From Clavibacter michiganensis (GTDB lineage: Bacteria; Actinomycetota; Actinomycetes; Actinomycetales; Microbacteriaceae): a DNA stretch of 64,000 nucleotides. The first letter of the stretch is position 1. Each line of letters opens with the position of its first letter. The stretch covers positions 124,001 to 188,000 of the forward strand of contig NZ_CP080437.1 in the NCBI RefSeq assembly GCF_021216655.1, in the 5' to 3' direction. The position numbers and the translations under genes are program-made. Of this stretch, positions 1-8,985 are shown piece by piece. The notes beneath the pieces were generated by a model that was not told the DNA's origin, ran no database searches, and saw only the letters and a list, made by a program, of their open reading frames with translations.

Positions 1-235
1 GGTGCTCAAGGGCATCGACGCGGGTGTCGAGGACGTCGTGAAGACGGCAGCCGACGACAAGTTCGACGCGACGCCCTACGTGGGCACCCTCGAGAACGGC
101 GGCGTGGACATCGCCCCGTTCCACGACTACGAGTCGGAGGTCCCGTCGGACCTGTCGGGCGAGCTCGACACCATCAAGGCCGGCATCATCGACGGCTCGA
201 TCACCGTCGAGTCGCCGTCGTCGCTGACGAAGTAG
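1..235 (+). CDS. BMP-family nucleoside-binding lipoprotein, C-terminal end (partial)
   Basis: Only the last 77 codons lie in the window; the gene starts upstream. The tail reads as the end of a basic-membrane-protein (BMP/Med) substrate-binding protein, with the sequence GIDAGVEDVVKTAAD and a late DTIKAGIIDGSITVESP, which fits the usual 'ikaGiidGtikv' ending of the family. These lipoproteins capture nucleosides outside the membrane and pass them to an ABC importer. The next genes are exactly that importer (ATPase and two permeases) followed by cytidine deaminase and thymidine phosphorylase, which supports a nucleoside rather than a sugar substrate. The N-terminus, lipobox and ligand-binding residues are outside the window. 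Confidence 0.8.
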   Translation, partial: VLKGIDAGVEDVVKTAADDKFDATPYVGTLENGGVDIAPFHDYESEVPSDLSGELDTIKAGIIDGSITVESPSSLTK

Positions 236-248
236 CATCGAACGCACC

Positions 249-280
249 GCGGGGGGATCGGCAGTCGCCGGTCCCCCCGC
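249..280 (+). terminator. Stem-loop between binding protein and importer genes
   Basis: Bases 249-261 pair with 268-280 over 13 bp, with one G-T wobble, around a 6-base loop (cagtcg). The stem is almost all G-C and there is no T run after it. It sits between the stop of the binding-protein gene (235) and the ATPase start (317). Inference: a partial terminator or mRNA-stabilising hairpin that lets the binding protein be made in excess over the membrane parts, as is common for ABC importers. Confidence 0.6.
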
Positions 281-316
281 CGCGTGCTCACCACACCCAC
301 CGAACAGATTGATCCG

Positions 317-1858
317 ATGAAGCTCGAACTGCGGGGCATCACCAAGCGCTTCGGCGCGCTGGTGGCCAACGACCACATCGACCTCGTCGTCCACCCGGGC
401 GAGATCCACTGCCTCCTGGGCGAGAACGGCGCCGGCAAGTCCACGCTGATGAACGTCCTCTACGGCCTGTACCAGGCGGAGGAGGGCGAGATCCTCCTCG
501 ACGACCGGGTGGCGCGCTTCGCCGGACCCGGCGACGCCATGGCGGCCGGCATCGGCATGGTGCACCAGCACTTCATGCTCATCCCCGTCTTCACGGTCGC
601 GGAGAACGTCATGCTCGGGCACGAGGAGACGAAGCTCGGCGGCCGGCTCGACCTGGCCGGCGCCCGCGCGAAGGTGCGCGAGATCTCCGCCCGCTTCGGC
701 TTCGACGTCGATCCGGACGCGCTCGTCGCCGACCTGCCCGTCGGCGTCCAGCAGCGCGTCGAGATCATCAAGGCCCTGTCGCGCGACGCGGAGGTGCTCG
801 TGTTCGACGAGCCGACCGCCGTGCTCACGCCGCAGGAGACCGACGAGCTCATGGTCATCATGAAGCAGCTCCGGGACGCCGGCACGGGCATCGTCTTCAT
901 CACCCACAAGCTGCGGGAGGTGCGCGAGGTCGCGGACCGCATCACGGTGATCCGGCTCGGCAAGGTGGTCGGCGAGGCCGAGCCCACCGCCAGCAACGCG
1001 GAGCTCGCGTCCCTCATGGTCGGCCGGAGCGTGTCGCTCACCGTGCAGAAGGAGCCCGCGACGCCCGGCGACGCCGCGCTCGTGGTGCGCGACCTCACCG
1101 TGATCGACGCGTCCGGCCAGGTCGTCGTCGACGGCGTGAGCTTCGAGGTGCACGCGGGGGAGATCCTCGCCATCGCGGGCGTGCAGGGCAACGGCCAGAC
1201 CGAGCTGACCGAGGCGATCCTCGGGCTCCAGCCCCGCGTGTCCGGCACCATCGAGCTCGACGGCACGCGCCTCACCGGCCGCTCCGTCCGCCGCGTGCTC
1301 GACGCCGGCGTCGGCTTCGTGCCCGAGGACCGCAACGAGGACGGGCTCGTCGGCGAGTTCACCATCGCCGAGAACCTCATGCTCGACCGCTCCGACAGCC
1401 CGCCGTTCGTCGTCGCGGGATCCCTGAAGCTCGGCTACCTCGACGAGTTCGCGCGCGACCGCGTCCGCGAGTTCGACATCCGCACGCAGGGCATCGACAC
1501 GCACGTCGGCCGGCTCTCCGGCGGCAACGCGCAGAAGGTCGTGCTCGCGCGCGAGCTCAGCCGCGACCTCCGCCTCTTCGTCGCGGCGCAGCCCACGCGC
1601 GGCCTCGACGTCGGCTCCATCGAGTTCGTGCACACGCGCGTCGTCGAGACCCGCGACCGCGGCCTGCCCGTCATCGTCGTCTCCACGGAGCTCGACGAGG
1701 TGGCGGCGCTCGCCGACCGCATCGCCGTGATGTACCGCGGCGGCATCGTCGGGATCGTCCCGGGCGACACCCCGCGCGACGTGCTCGGCCTGATGATGGC
1801 CGGCGAGGTCCCCGAGTCCGTCACCACCACCACGACCGCCGGAGGGCGCAGCGCATGA
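317..1858 (+). CDS. Nucleoside ABC importer ATPase (NupO/YufO-like, duplicated ABC domain)
   Basis: A 513-residue protein with two ABC modules, the architecture of simple-sugar/nucleoside import ATPases. Module 1 has Walker A GENGAGKST (residues 35-43), a degenerate signature PVGVQQRVEI and Walker B VLVFDEPTA. Module 2 has a degenerate Walker A (GVQGNGQTE), the signature LSGGNAQK and an altered Walker B (LFVAAQPTRGLD), so only the first site looks able to hydrolyse ATP normally; this asymmetry is usual in the family. I chose the ATG at 317 because MKLELRGITKRFG is the typical N-terminus; a GTG at 284 abuts the upstream hairpin. It ends by overlapping the next permease by 4 bases. It powers uptake for the binding protein at the window start. 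Confidence 0.92.
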   Translation: MKLELRGITKRFGALVANDHIDLVVHPGEIHCLLGENGAGKSTLMNVLYGLYQAEEGEILLDDRVARFAGPGDAMAAGIGMVHQHFMLIPVFTVAENVMLGHEETKLGGRLDLAGARAKVREISARFGFDVDPDALVADLPVGVQQRVEIIKALSRDAEVLVFDEPTAVLTPQETDELMVIMKQLRDAGTGIVFITHKLREVREVADRITVIRLGKVVGEAEPTASNAELASLMVGRSVSLTVQKEPATPGDAALVVRDLTVIDASGQVVVDGVSFEVHAGEILAIAGVQGNGQTELTEAILGLQPRVSGTIELDGTRLTGRSVRRVLDAGVGFVPEDRNEDGLVGEFTIAENLMLDRSDSPPFVVAGSLKLGYLDEFARDRVREFDIRTQGIDTHVGRLSGGNAQKVVLARELSRDLRLFVAAQPTRGLDVGSIEFVHTRVVETRDRGLPVIVVSTELDEVAALADRIAVMYRGGIVGIVPGDTPRDVLGLMMAGEVPESVTTTTTAGGRSA

Positions 1859-3231
1859 CCGACGACACCACCCGTCCCGAGGGCCAGGCGCCCGAGGACC
1901 CGTCCGCGGGGCAGCTGCCCGCATCCGGTCGCGAGGCCGGATCGGTGGGCGACCCCACGCGCTCGGAGGCGCCCGCGGGCGTGCAGGCCGTGGCGACGGC
2001 CGCTCCCGCCGACGGCGACGGACCCGAGGGATCCCGCGCCGGCCAGGTCCTCCGCGAGATCGCGTCGGGCAGCGCGCTGCTGTCCGTCCTCGCGGTCGTC
2101 CTCTCGCTCATCGTGGGCGCGCTGCTCATCGCCGTCACGGACGAGGAGACGCAGAAGGCGGCAGGCTACTTCTTCAGCCGACCGCTCGACACGCTCCGCG
2201 CGGGCTGGGACGCCGCCTCCGGCGCCTACTCCGCGCTCTTCCAGGGGTCGATCTACAACTTCCGCCGGCCGGGCTTCGCGAACGGCATCAAGCCGCTCAC
2301 CGAGACGCTGACCTTCGCGACCCCGCTCATCGCGGCCGGCCTCGGCGTCGCCCTCGCGTTCCGCGTGGGCCTGTTCAACATCGGCGCCCGCGGCCAGATG
2401 CTCATCGCGGCGGCGTGCGCCGGCTGGGTCGGCTTCGGCTTCGACCTGCCGCCCGTGATCCACCTGGTGCTCGCCGTCGCCGCGGGCATCGTGGGCGGCG
2501 CGGTCTGGGGCGGGATCGTCGGCCTCCTCAAGGCGCGCACGGGCGCGCACGAGGTGATCGTCACGATCATGCTCAACTACGTCGCGTTCTACCTGCTCTC
2601 GTACCTGCTCCGGACGCCCGGCCTGCTGCAGGCGCCCGGCTCGAACAACCCGAAGACCCCGGCGATGGCCGAGAACGCGATCTTCCCGGCCCTCCTCGGC
2701 GACGGCTACTCGCTGCATGCGGGCTTCCTCGTGGTCGTCGTCGCGACGGTGATCGTCTGGTACCTCCTCAACCGCTCGGGCCTCGGCTTCCGCTTCCGCG
2801 CGGTGGGCGAGAACCCGAGCGCCGCGCGGGTGGCCGGCATCGACGTCAAGAACTCGTACCTCTACGCCATGCTCATCTCCGGCGGCCTCGCGGGCCTCGC
2901 GGGGGCCAGCCAGGTGCTCGGCACGGTCACGACGGGCTTCAGCTCGGGGATCGACGCGGGCATCGGCTTCGACGCCATCACGGTGGCGCTGCTCGGCCGC
3001 AGCCGGCCGTGGGGCGTCTTCGTCGCGGGGATCCTGTTCGGCGCGTTCAAGGCCGGCGGCTTCTCGATGCAGGCGGCCGAGGGCGTGCCCATCGACATCG
3101 TCGTGGTCGTCCAGTCGCTCATCGTCCTGTTCATCGCGGCGCCCCCGCTCGTGCGGGCGGTCTTCCGCCTGCCCGCGCCGGGCCAGGCGCGTCGCACCAC
3201 CCGGACCCGGAAGGCGGCGATCGCCTCATGA
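1855..3231 (+). CDS. Nucleoside ABC importer permease 1 (NupP-like)
   Basis: A 458-residue polytopic membrane protein of the BPD_transp_2 family. A long hydrophilic N-terminal tail (about residues 1-65, rich in P, E, G and D) precedes about ten membrane segments. The family's conserved stretch is visible: GLFNIGARGQMLI, then GAHEVIVTIMLNY, then GENPSAARVAGI. The ATG at 1855 overlaps the ATPase stop (ATGA), implying coupled translation. It pairs with the permease that follows to form the translocation channel. The extended cytoplasmic tail is longer than in Bacillus NupP and its role is not clear from the sequence. Confidence 0.9.
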   Translation: MTDDTTRPEGQAPEDPSAGQLPASGREAGSVGDPTRSEAPAGVQAVATAAPADGDGPEGSRAGQVLREIASGSALLSVLAVVLSLIVGALLIAVTDEETQKAAGYFFSRPLDTLRAGWDAASGAYSALFQGSIYNFRRPGFANGIKPLTETLTFATPLIAAGLGVALAFRVGLFNIGARGQMLIAAACAGWVGFGFDLPPVIHLVLAVAAGIVGGAVWGGIVGLLKARTGAHEVIVTIMLNYVAFYLLSYLLRTPGLLQAPGSNNPKTPAMAENAIFPALLGDGYSLHAGFLVVVVATVIVWYLLNRSGLGFRFRAVGENPSAARVAGIDVKNSYLYAMLISGGLAGLAGASQVLGTVTTGFSSGIDAGIGFDAITVALLGRSRPWGVFVAGILFGAFKAGGFSMQAAEGVPIDIVVVVQSLIVLFIAAPPLVRAVFRLPAPGQARRTTRTRKAAIAS

Positions 3232-4532
3232 CCGCGACGACCCCCACGCAGTCGGCGTCACCCGCGCCGCACGACCCCGCGGCCGCAGCGCTCGAGCGCG
3301 CCGTCGCCACCAGCTGGAAGGCGCCCGTCGCCTTCGGCGTCTTCACCGTGATCGCCCTCGTCCTGTTCGTGCTGCTCGGACGCGAGGGGTCGAGCACGTT
3401 CGGCCTCTCCACGGGGACGGACCTCATCCAGCTCGCGCCGCTCGTGCTGCCGACCGCCGCCACCGGGGTCGCCGTCACCGTGGTCCTCGCCGCGCTCACG
3501 GTGGTGTCCGCCGTGCTGGTGCGCCGGTCGGCGAAGGTGCCGCTCTGGTTCACCGTCGTGTTCGCGATCCTGTTCCTCGTCGCGTTCCTGACCTGGGCGT
3601 CCGCGGGCCAGACGATCCCGGTGCCCGGCCTCCTGGTGGGCACGGTCGCCCTGTCGGTGCCGCTCATCTTCGGCGCGCTCGGCGGCGTGCTCTCGGAGCG
3701 CGTCGGCGTCGTCAACGTCGCGATCGAGGGCCAGCTGCTGGCGGGCGCGTTCGTGTCCGCGGTGGTGGCCTCCCTCACGGGGCAGCCGCTCATCGGCCTG
3801 GCGTCCGCGATGGTCGCCGGCATGTTGGTCTCGTTCGTGCTCGCGGCCTTCGCGATCAAGTACCTGGTCGACCAGGTCATCGTCGGCGTCGTGCTCAACG
3901 TGCTGGTCACGGGCCTCACGAGCTTCCTCTTCTCGCAGGTGCTGTCCGCCGACCCGGGGCGCCTCAACTCGCCGCCGCGCTTCGACCGCATCGACATCCC
4001 GATCCTCGGCCAGATCCCGATCATCGGTCCCGTGCTGTTCCGGCAGACGATCATCGTCTACGTCATGTACGTGGCCGTGTTCCTCGTCTGGTACTGCCTC
4101 TTCCACACGCGCTGGGGTCTCCGCCTCCGCGCGGTGGGCGAGCACCCGCAGGCCGCCGACACCGTGGGCATCAAGGTCTCCGCGACCCGGTTCTGGAACG
4201 TCTCCCTCGCGGGTGCCATCGCGGGCCTGGGCGGCGCGTTCTTCACGCTCGGGTCCGTCGGCGCGTTCAACAAGGAGATGACGGCGGGCGCCGGGTTCAT
4301 CGCGCTGGCCGCGGTCATCTTCGGCCGGTGGGATCCGCTGCGCGCCACGCTCGCGGCCCTCCTGTTCGGCTTCGCCAGCAACCTGCAGAACGTCCTCGGC
4401 GTCATCGGGTCGCCGGTGCCGAGCGAGTTCATGCTGATGCTGCCGTACGTCGTGACCATCGCCGCCGTCGCGGGCCTCGTGGGGCAGGTGCGCGGACCCG
4501 CCGCCGCCGGCAAGCCCTACGTGAAGTCGTGA
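3228..4532 (+). CDS. Nucleoside ABC importer permease 2 (NupQ-like)
   Basis: A 434-residue BPD_transp_2 permease, partner of the preceding gene. About 30 polar residues come first, then roughly ten membrane segments. Conserved family stretches are GVVNVAIEGQLLAGAF and the coupling-region motif GEHPQAADTVGIKV. An extra pair of hydrophobic segments near residues 35-115 makes it longer than the minimal NupQ. The ATG at 3228 overlaps the previous stop by 4 bases, and its own stop overlaps the cytidine deaminase GTG. The placement in one tightly coupled operon with pyrimidine salvage enzymes indicates a nucleoside substrate (inference). Confidence 0.9.
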   Translation: MTATTPTQSASPAPHDPAAAALERAVATSWKAPVAFGVFTVIALVLFVLLGREGSSTFGLSTGTDLIQLAPLVLPTAATGVAVTVVLAALTVVSAVLVRRSAKVPLWFTVVFAILFLVAFLTWASAGQTIPVPGLLVGTVALSVPLIFGALGGVLSERVGVVNVAIEGQLLAGAFVSAVVASLTGQPLIGLASAMVAGMLVSFVLAAFAIKYLVDQVIVGVVLNVLVTGLTSFLFSQVLSADPGRLNSPPRFDRIDIPILGQIPIIGPVLFRQTIIVYVMYVAVFLVWYCLFHTRWGLRLRAVGEHPQAADTVGIKVSATRFWNVSLAGAIAGLGGAFFTLGSVGAFNKEMTAGAGFIALAAVIFGRWDPLRATLAALLFGFASNLQNVLGVIGSPVPSEFMLMLPYVVTIAAVAGLVGQVRGPAAAGKPYVKS

Positions 4533-4960
4533 GCGCCGTGGAGCCCGGCGGGTCGGGCGGCATCGACTGGGGATCCCTGCGCGAGGCGGCGCACGAGGCC
4601 ATGGGCCGCGCGTACGTGCCGTACTCCCGCTTCCCCGTGGGCGTCGCGGCCATCGCCACGGACGGCCGCGTCATCACCGGCTGCAACGTGGAGAACGCGT
4701 CCTACGGCCTGACCCTCTGCGCCGAGTGCGCGCTCGTCTCGGTCCTGCACCTCACGGGCGGCGGTCAGCTCGTCGCCTTCACGTGCGTGGACGGCGACGG
4801 GAACATCCTCATGCCGTGCGGGCGCTGCCGGCAGCTGCTGTTCGAGCACGCGGTGCCGGGCATGCTCCTGGAGACCGTGTCCGGGATCCGCACGATCGAC
4901 GAGGTCCTGCCGGACGCGTTCGGCCCGAGCACGCTGAACGCGTACGGGGACCGCTCGTGA
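4529..4960 (+). CDS. cdd: Cytidine deaminase
   Basis: A 143-residue enzyme that converts cytidine and deoxycytidine to uridine and deoxyuridine with a zinc-bound water. The active site is plain: CNVENASYG, then LCAECALVS (zinc cysteine and catalytic glutamate), then MPCGRCRQL (two zinc cysteines). The three-cysteine ligand set and length fit the small homotetrameric class. The GTG start at 4529 overlaps the permease stop (GTGA), and the stop at 4960 overlaps the deoA start in the same way, so the two enzymes are translationally coupled to uptake. Its product feeds thymidine/pyrimidine phosphorylase, the next gene. Confidence 0.96.
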   Translation: MSAVEPGGSGGIDWGSLREAAHEAMGRAYVPYSRFPVGVAAIATDGRVITGCNVENASYGLTLCAECALVSVLHLTGGGQLVAFTCVDGDGNILMPCGRCRQLLFEHAVPGMLLETVSGIRTIDEVLPDAFGPSTLNAYGDRS

Positions 4961-6255
4961 GCGGCGCGTTCGACGTCGTCGACCTGATCCGCACCAAGCG
5001 CGACGGCGGACGCCTCTCGACCGCCGAGATCGACTGGCTCGTGGCGGCGTACACCGACCGCTACGTCGCGGACGAGCAGATGGCCGCGCTCGCGATGGCG
5101 ATCCTCCTGCGCGGCATGGACCGCACCGAGATCCGCGACCTCACGCTCGCGATGATCGCGAGCGGCGAGACGCTCGACTTCTCGCAGCTCGGCAAGCCCA
5201 CGGTCGACAAGCACTCCACGGGCGGCGTGGGCGACAAGATCACCCTCCCGCTCATGCCGCTGGTCGCCTCCTACGGCGTCGCGGTGCCGCAGCTCTCGGG
5301 CCGCGGCCTCGGCCACACGGGCGGCACGCTCGACAAGCTCGAGTCGATCCCCGGCTGGCGCGCCGACCTCTCGACGGAGGAGATGGTGCGCCAGATGCAG
5401 GACCACGGCGGCGTGATCTGCGCGGCCGGCAGCGGCCTCGCCCCCGCCGACAAGCGCCTCTACGCGCTGCGCGACACCACGGGCACGGTCGAGGCGATCC
5501 CGCTCATCGCCTCCAGCATCATGAGCAAGAAGATCGCCGAGGGCACGGGCGCGCTCGTGCTCGACGTGAAGTTCGGTTCCGGCGCCTTCATGACCGACAT
5601 CGACCGGTCGCGCGAGCTCGCGCGCACCATGGTCGAGCTCGGCACCGACGCCGGGGTGCGGACCACCGCGCTCCTCACCGACATGGACGTGCCCCTCGGG
5701 CTCGCCATCGGCAACGCCAACGAGGTGCGCGAGTCCGTCGAGGTGCTCGCGGGCGGCGGCCCCGCCGACGTCGTGGAGCTCACGCTGGCGCTCGCGCGGG
5801 AGATGCTCGCCGCGGTCGGGATCCCCGACGCCGACGTCGACGTCGCCCTCCGCGACGGCCGGGCCATGGACTCGTGGCGCGCCACCGTGCGCGCGCAGGG
5901 CGGGGATCCGGATGCCGCGATGCCCATGGCGCGCGAGACCCATGTGGTCACCGCCGAGCGCGACGGCGTGCTCGTGCAGCAGGACGCCCTCCCGTTCGGC
6001 ATCGCCGCCTGGCGCCTCGGCGCCGGACGCGCGCGCCAGGGCGACGCCGTGCAGCACGCCGCGGGCGTCGACCTGCACGCCAAGCCGGGGGACCGCGTCC
6101 GCCGCGGCGACCCGCTGTTCACGCTCTCCACCGACGAGCCCGAGCGGTTCGCCCGCGCGCTGGAGTCGCTCGAGGGCGCGTACCGCGTCGGCGATCCGGA
6201 GGAGCACGTCGCGCGCGGCCCGCTCGTGCGGGAGCGCATCACCGCCGAGGGCTGA
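4957..6255 (+). CDS. deoA: Thymidine / pyrimidine-nucleoside phosphorylase
   Basis: A 432-residue phosphorylase that splits thymidine, deoxyuridine or uridine into base and (deoxy)ribose-1-phosphate. The family signature is present: VDKHSTGGVGDKITLPLMPL near residue 80, then SGRGLGHTGGTLDKLES. The N-terminal helical domain (DLIRTKRDGG) and C-terminal PYNP domain (around RVRRGDPLFTLSTD) are intact, and the length is normal. The GTG start at 4957 overlaps the cdd stop by 4 bases. It is the last gene of the operon; a large inverted repeat follows it. Whether thymidine or uridine is preferred cannot be told from the sequence. Confidence 0.95.
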   Translation: MSGAFDVVDLIRTKRDGGRLSTAEIDWLVAAYTDRYVADEQMAALAMAILLRGMDRTEIRDLTLAMIASGETLDFSQLGKPTVDKHSTGGVGDKITLPLMPLVASYGVAVPQLSGRGLGHTGGTLDKLESIPGWRADLSTEEMVRQMQDHGGVICAAGSGLAPADKRLYALRDTTGTVEAIPLIASSIMSKKIAEGTGALVLDVKFGSGAFMTDIDRSRELARTMVELGTDAGVRTTALLTDMDVPLGLAIGNANEVRESVEVLAGGGPADVVELTLALAREMLAAVGIPDADVDVALRDGRAMDSWRATVRAQGGDPDAAMPMARETHVVTAERDGVLVQQDALPFGIAAWRLGAGRARQGDAVQHAAGVDLHAKPGDRVRRGDPLFTLSTDEPERFARALESLEGAYRVGDPEEHVARGPLVRERITAEG

Positions 6256-6260
6256 TCCGC

Positions 6261-6294
6261 CGCCCGGCCGCCGTCGAGGGACGACGGCCGGGCG
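6261..6294. terminator. Inverted repeat between convergent deoA and nucleoside hydrolase genes
   Basis: Bases 6261-6276 (cgcccggccgccgtcg) and 6282-6294 (cgacggccgggcg) pair with a 3-base bulge around a 5-base loop. It lies in the 55-base gap between two converging genes, so it can work as a terminator for both. There is no T tract, as is usual for very GC-rich actinobacteria. Confidence 0.65.
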
Positions 6295-6310
6295 CGGGCC
6301 GCATCGGGCC

Positions 6311-7246
6311 TCAGCCGATGCGCTGGAGCGCGTCGACGACCACGTCCCAGAACCCGGCGTGGTCGAGCTCGACGGCGACCTGCGTCGTGCAGTCGGCGGG
6401 AGCCGGCCGGCGCAGGTCCGCGACGGTCATCCCGGTCGTGTGCGTGCCCGTCAGCTCCACGGAGATCGGCGCGCGCCGGACGCTCACGAGGCGCGGGTCG
6501 ATCACGCGCGCGACGGCGCACGGGTCGTGCACGGGCGGGCTCGGGAAGTCCTGGCGGTCGTGGTACGCCCGGCCGTACGACTCCATCGAGTCGACGACGA
6601 ACCGCGCGGCCGGCGTGCCGAGGGCGGCGATGCGCGCCATGACCTCGGGGGTCGCCGTCGCCTGGTAGGTGAGGTCGAGGCCGACCATCGTCACGGGCCA
6701 CGCCTCTCCGAACACGATGTGCGCGGCCTCGGGGTCCACCGCGACGTTGAACTCCGCGACGGCCGTGCGGTTGCCGTGGTGGTAGCCGCCGCCCATGAGC
6801 ACGACCTCCTTCACGCGCTCGACGATGCGCGGCTCCCGGCGCACGGCCAGCGCGATGTTCGTCAGCGCGCCGAGCGGCACCAGCGTGATCTCGCCGGGCG
6901 CGTGCGCCATGACCGTCTCGATGATGAGGTCCACCGCGTGCCGCGGATCCAGCGCCACGGTCGGCTCCGGCAGCTCGGGCCCGTCGAGCCCGGACTCGCC
7001 GTGGATCTCGGGCGCCGTCATCACGGGCCGCACGAGCGGACGCGCGCAGCCCGCGGCGACCGGCACGCCGTGGATCCCCGCGACGGTCGCGACCGCGAGC
7101 GCGTTCCGCGTCACCTTCTCGAGCGTCTGGTTCCCCGCCACGGTGGTGATGCCGACGAGCTCCACCTCGGGGCTCCCGTGCGCGAGCATCAGGGCGAGGG
7201 CGTCGTCGTGCCCCGGGTCGCAGTCGATCAGGATCTTGGTGGGCAT
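6311..7246 (-). CDS. Inosine-uridine preferring nucleoside hydrolase
   Basis: A 311-residue hydrolase that cleaves ribonucleosides to ribose and free base. The hallmark Ca2+-binding motif DCDPGHDDA is at residues 7-15. A later VTMVGLDLT stretch and the histidine of HDPCAVARVIDP complete the active-site set. The ATG at 7246 follows a strong ribosome-binding site (ggaggaccc); a longer upstream start is possible but unlikely. It diverges from adenosine deaminase with a 102-base shared promoter region and converges on deoA. It adds a phosphate-independent branch to salvage of imported nucleosides. Confidence 0.93.
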   Translation of the reverse strand: MPTKILIDCDPGHDDALALMLAHGSPEVELVGITTVAGNQTLEKVTRNALAVATVAGIHGVPVAAGCARPLVRPVMTAPEIHGESGLDGPELPEPTVALDPRHAVDLIIETVMAHAPGEITLVPLGALTNIALAVRREPRIVERVKEVVLMGGGYHHGNRTAVAEFNVAVDPEAAHIVFGEAWPVTMVGLDLTYQATATPEVMARIAALGTPAARFVVDSMESYGRAYHDRQDFPSPPVHDPCAVARVIDPRLVSVRRAPISVELTGTHTTGMTVADLRRPAPADCTTQVAVELDHAGFWDVVVDALQRIG

Positions 7247-7336
7247 GGGTCCTCCGGCTCGGGTCTCGGCCGCCGACGTCTCGCGCACCGATCGTTCGTG
7301 TGCCTACTACCTCGGCGTGGGCCGCGTCGAGGCTAG

Positions 7337-7342
7337 TAGATT
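7337..7342 (+). promoter_or_regulatory. -10 element of add, leaderless type
   Basis: TAGATT ends 6 bases before the ATG at 7349. With a normal 6-7 base distance from -10 element to transcription start, the mRNA would begin at or next to the start codon. No Shine-Dalgarno sequence fits in between. Confidence 0.55.
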
Positions 7343-7348
7343 CGTCCC

Positions 7349-8467
7349 ATGACGATCGCTCCCGAGGACTCCACGCTGCCCGGCGGAGGGTCGTTCCGCG
7401 ACCTCCCCAAGGTCTCCCTGCACGACCACCTCGACGGCGGCCTCCGCCCCGGGACGATCGTCGAGATCGCCGACGAGATCGGCCTCGAGCTGCCCGCCGC
7501 GGGTGCCGAGGCGCTCGGCGAGTGGTTCCGCACCAGCGCCGACTCGGGATCGCTCGTGGAGTACCTGAAGACCTTCGACGTCACCATCGCCGCCATGCAG
7601 ACGGAGGAGCACCTCGCGCGCGTCGCCCGCGAGTTCGTCGAGGACCTGGCGGACGACGGCGTCGTCTACGGCGAGATCCGCTGGGCGCCGGAGCAGCACC
7701 TCACCCGCGGGCTGTCGCTCGACCAGGCGGTCGAGGCCGTGCAGTCCGGCATCGAGGAGGCCGTGCGCGGCGTCGAGGAGGCGGGCGGATCCATCCGCGT
7801 CGGCCAGCTCGTCAGCGCCATGCGCCACCTCGACCGCGGCACCGAGATCGCGGAGCTCGCCGTCCGCCACCGCGACCGCGGCGTCGTGGGCTTCGACATC
7901 GCCGGGCCCGAGGCGGGCTTCCCGCCGTCCCGCATGCAGGGGGCGTTCGACCTGCTGGCGCGCGAGTGGATGCCCCGCACCGTGCACGCGGGCGAGGCCG
8001 ACGGCCTCGAGTCCATCCGCGGCGCGCTCCTCGACGGCCGGGCCCTGCGCCTCGGCCACGGCGTGCGCATCGCCGAGGACATCGAGGTCGACAGCGAGGA
8101 GGGCGAGGACGTCTTCGTCACCCTCGGCACGCTCGCGCAGTGGATCAAGGACCGCGGCATCCCGCTCGAGCTCAGCCCGTCGTCGAACCTGCAGACCGGC
8201 GCCATCGCAGCGTGGGGCGACGCGATGGTCGACCACCCCTTCGACCTGCTCTACCAGCTCGGCTTCGCCGTCACGGTCAACACGGACAACCGCCTGATGA
8301 GCGGCACCAGCATCAGCCGCGAGCTGGCGCTCCTCACGGACGCGTTCGCCTACGACCTCGACGACCACGAGGTCTTCCAGCTCAACGCGGCCGCGGCGGC
8401 CTTCCTGCCGCTGGAGGAGCGCGAGGCGCTCGCCGACATCATCTCCGACGGGTTCGCGCGCCTGTAG
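7349..8467 (+). CDS. add: Adenosine deaminase
   Basis: A 372-residue TIM-barrel deaminase that converts (deoxy)adenosine to (deoxy)inosine, a substrate for the purine nucleoside phosphorylase at 12.6 kb. Zinc and catalytic residues are visible: HDH at residues 25-27, HAGEADG (zinc histidine and catalytic glutamate region), LGHGVRI, SPSSNLQTG and NTDNRLMS. The last motif has Asn where the animal enzyme has a second Asp (NTDDP); I believe this is common in actinobacterial Add proteins. The start at 7349 is set by the adjacent promoter element. The PTS IIA gene follows after 68 bases on the same strand. Confidence 0.95.
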   Translation: MTIAPEDSTLPGGGSFRDLPKVSLHDHLDGGLRPGTIVEIADEIGLELPAAGAEALGEWFRTSADSGSLVEYLKTFDVTIAAMQTEEHLARVAREFVEDLADDGVVYGEIRWAPEQHLTRGLSLDQAVEAVQSGIEEAVRGVEEAGGSIRVGQLVSAMRHLDRGTEIAELAVRHRDRGVVGFDIAGPEAGFPPSRMQGAFDLLAREWMPRTVHAGEADGLESIRGALLDGRALRLGHGVRIAEDIEVDSEEGEDVFVTLGTLAQWIKDRGIPLELSPSSNLQTGAIAAWGDAMVDHPFDLLYQLGFAVTVNTDNRLMSGTSISRELALLTDAFAYDLDDHEVFQLNAAAAAFLPLEEREALADIISDGFARL

Positions 8468-8535
8468 CGCCGGCCCGGCACGGCCTCGCGTCCCGCACCA
8501 CCCGCCCGCCCGCTTCGACAGAGAGGTCGCACCCC

Positions 8536-8985
8536 GTGCTCCCACCGCTCCCGGACGACGCCGTCACCCTCGGCGCCGACGCCGCCGACTGGCGCGCCGC
8601 CGTGCGCCTGGTCGGCGACGCGCTCGTGCGATCGGGGGCGGCCACCGCGGAGTACGGGGAGGCCATGATCCGCGTGGTCGAGGAGTTCGGCGCCTACGTC
8701 GTCATCGCCCCGGGGCTCGCGCTCGCGCACGCACGGCCCGGTCCGGAGACGCTCGCGGACGGCCTGGCGGTCGTCACGCTCACCGAGCCGGTGGCGTTCG
8801 GGCACGCGCACAACGACCCCGTCGACGTCATCGTCGGCCTCGCGGTCACGACGGTCGACCGGCACGTGTCTTCGGTCGCCGACATGGCCAACATCTTCAA
8901 CGACGCCACCGCCATCCCGCGGCTGCGCGCCGCCACCACCGTCGACGAGGTCCGGCGCATCATGGCCGGCGAGGAGAGCGCATGA
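8536..8985 (+). CDS. PTS EIIA component (mannitol/fructose/ascorbate type)
   Basis: A 149-residue EIIA domain (PTS_EIIA_2 type). The phosphorylated histidine is His65 in GLALAHARPG, the motif seen in ascorbate-type (UlaC/SgaA) and related EIIA proteins. The GTG at 8536 is the first good start after the add stop. Its stop overlaps the EIIB ATG (ATGA), so the two are coupled. No EIIC membrane permease is in the window, so the pair is an orphan half-system here. It either serves a permease encoded elsewhere or has a regulatory role; the link to adenosine deaminase may be only positional. Confidence 0.87.
   Translation: MLPPLPDDAVTLGADAADWRAAVRLVGDALVRSGAATAEYGEAMIRVVEEFGAYVVIAPGLALAHARPGPETLADGLAVVTLTEPVAFGHAHNDPVDVIVGLAVTTVDRHVSSVADMANIFNDATAIPRLRAATTVDEVRRIMAGEESA

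Noticed and set aside
4765..6207. Antisense frame of 480 codons opposite deoA
   Set aside because: Histidine/arginine/glutamate-rich shadow translation; deoA has all family motifs on the plus strand.
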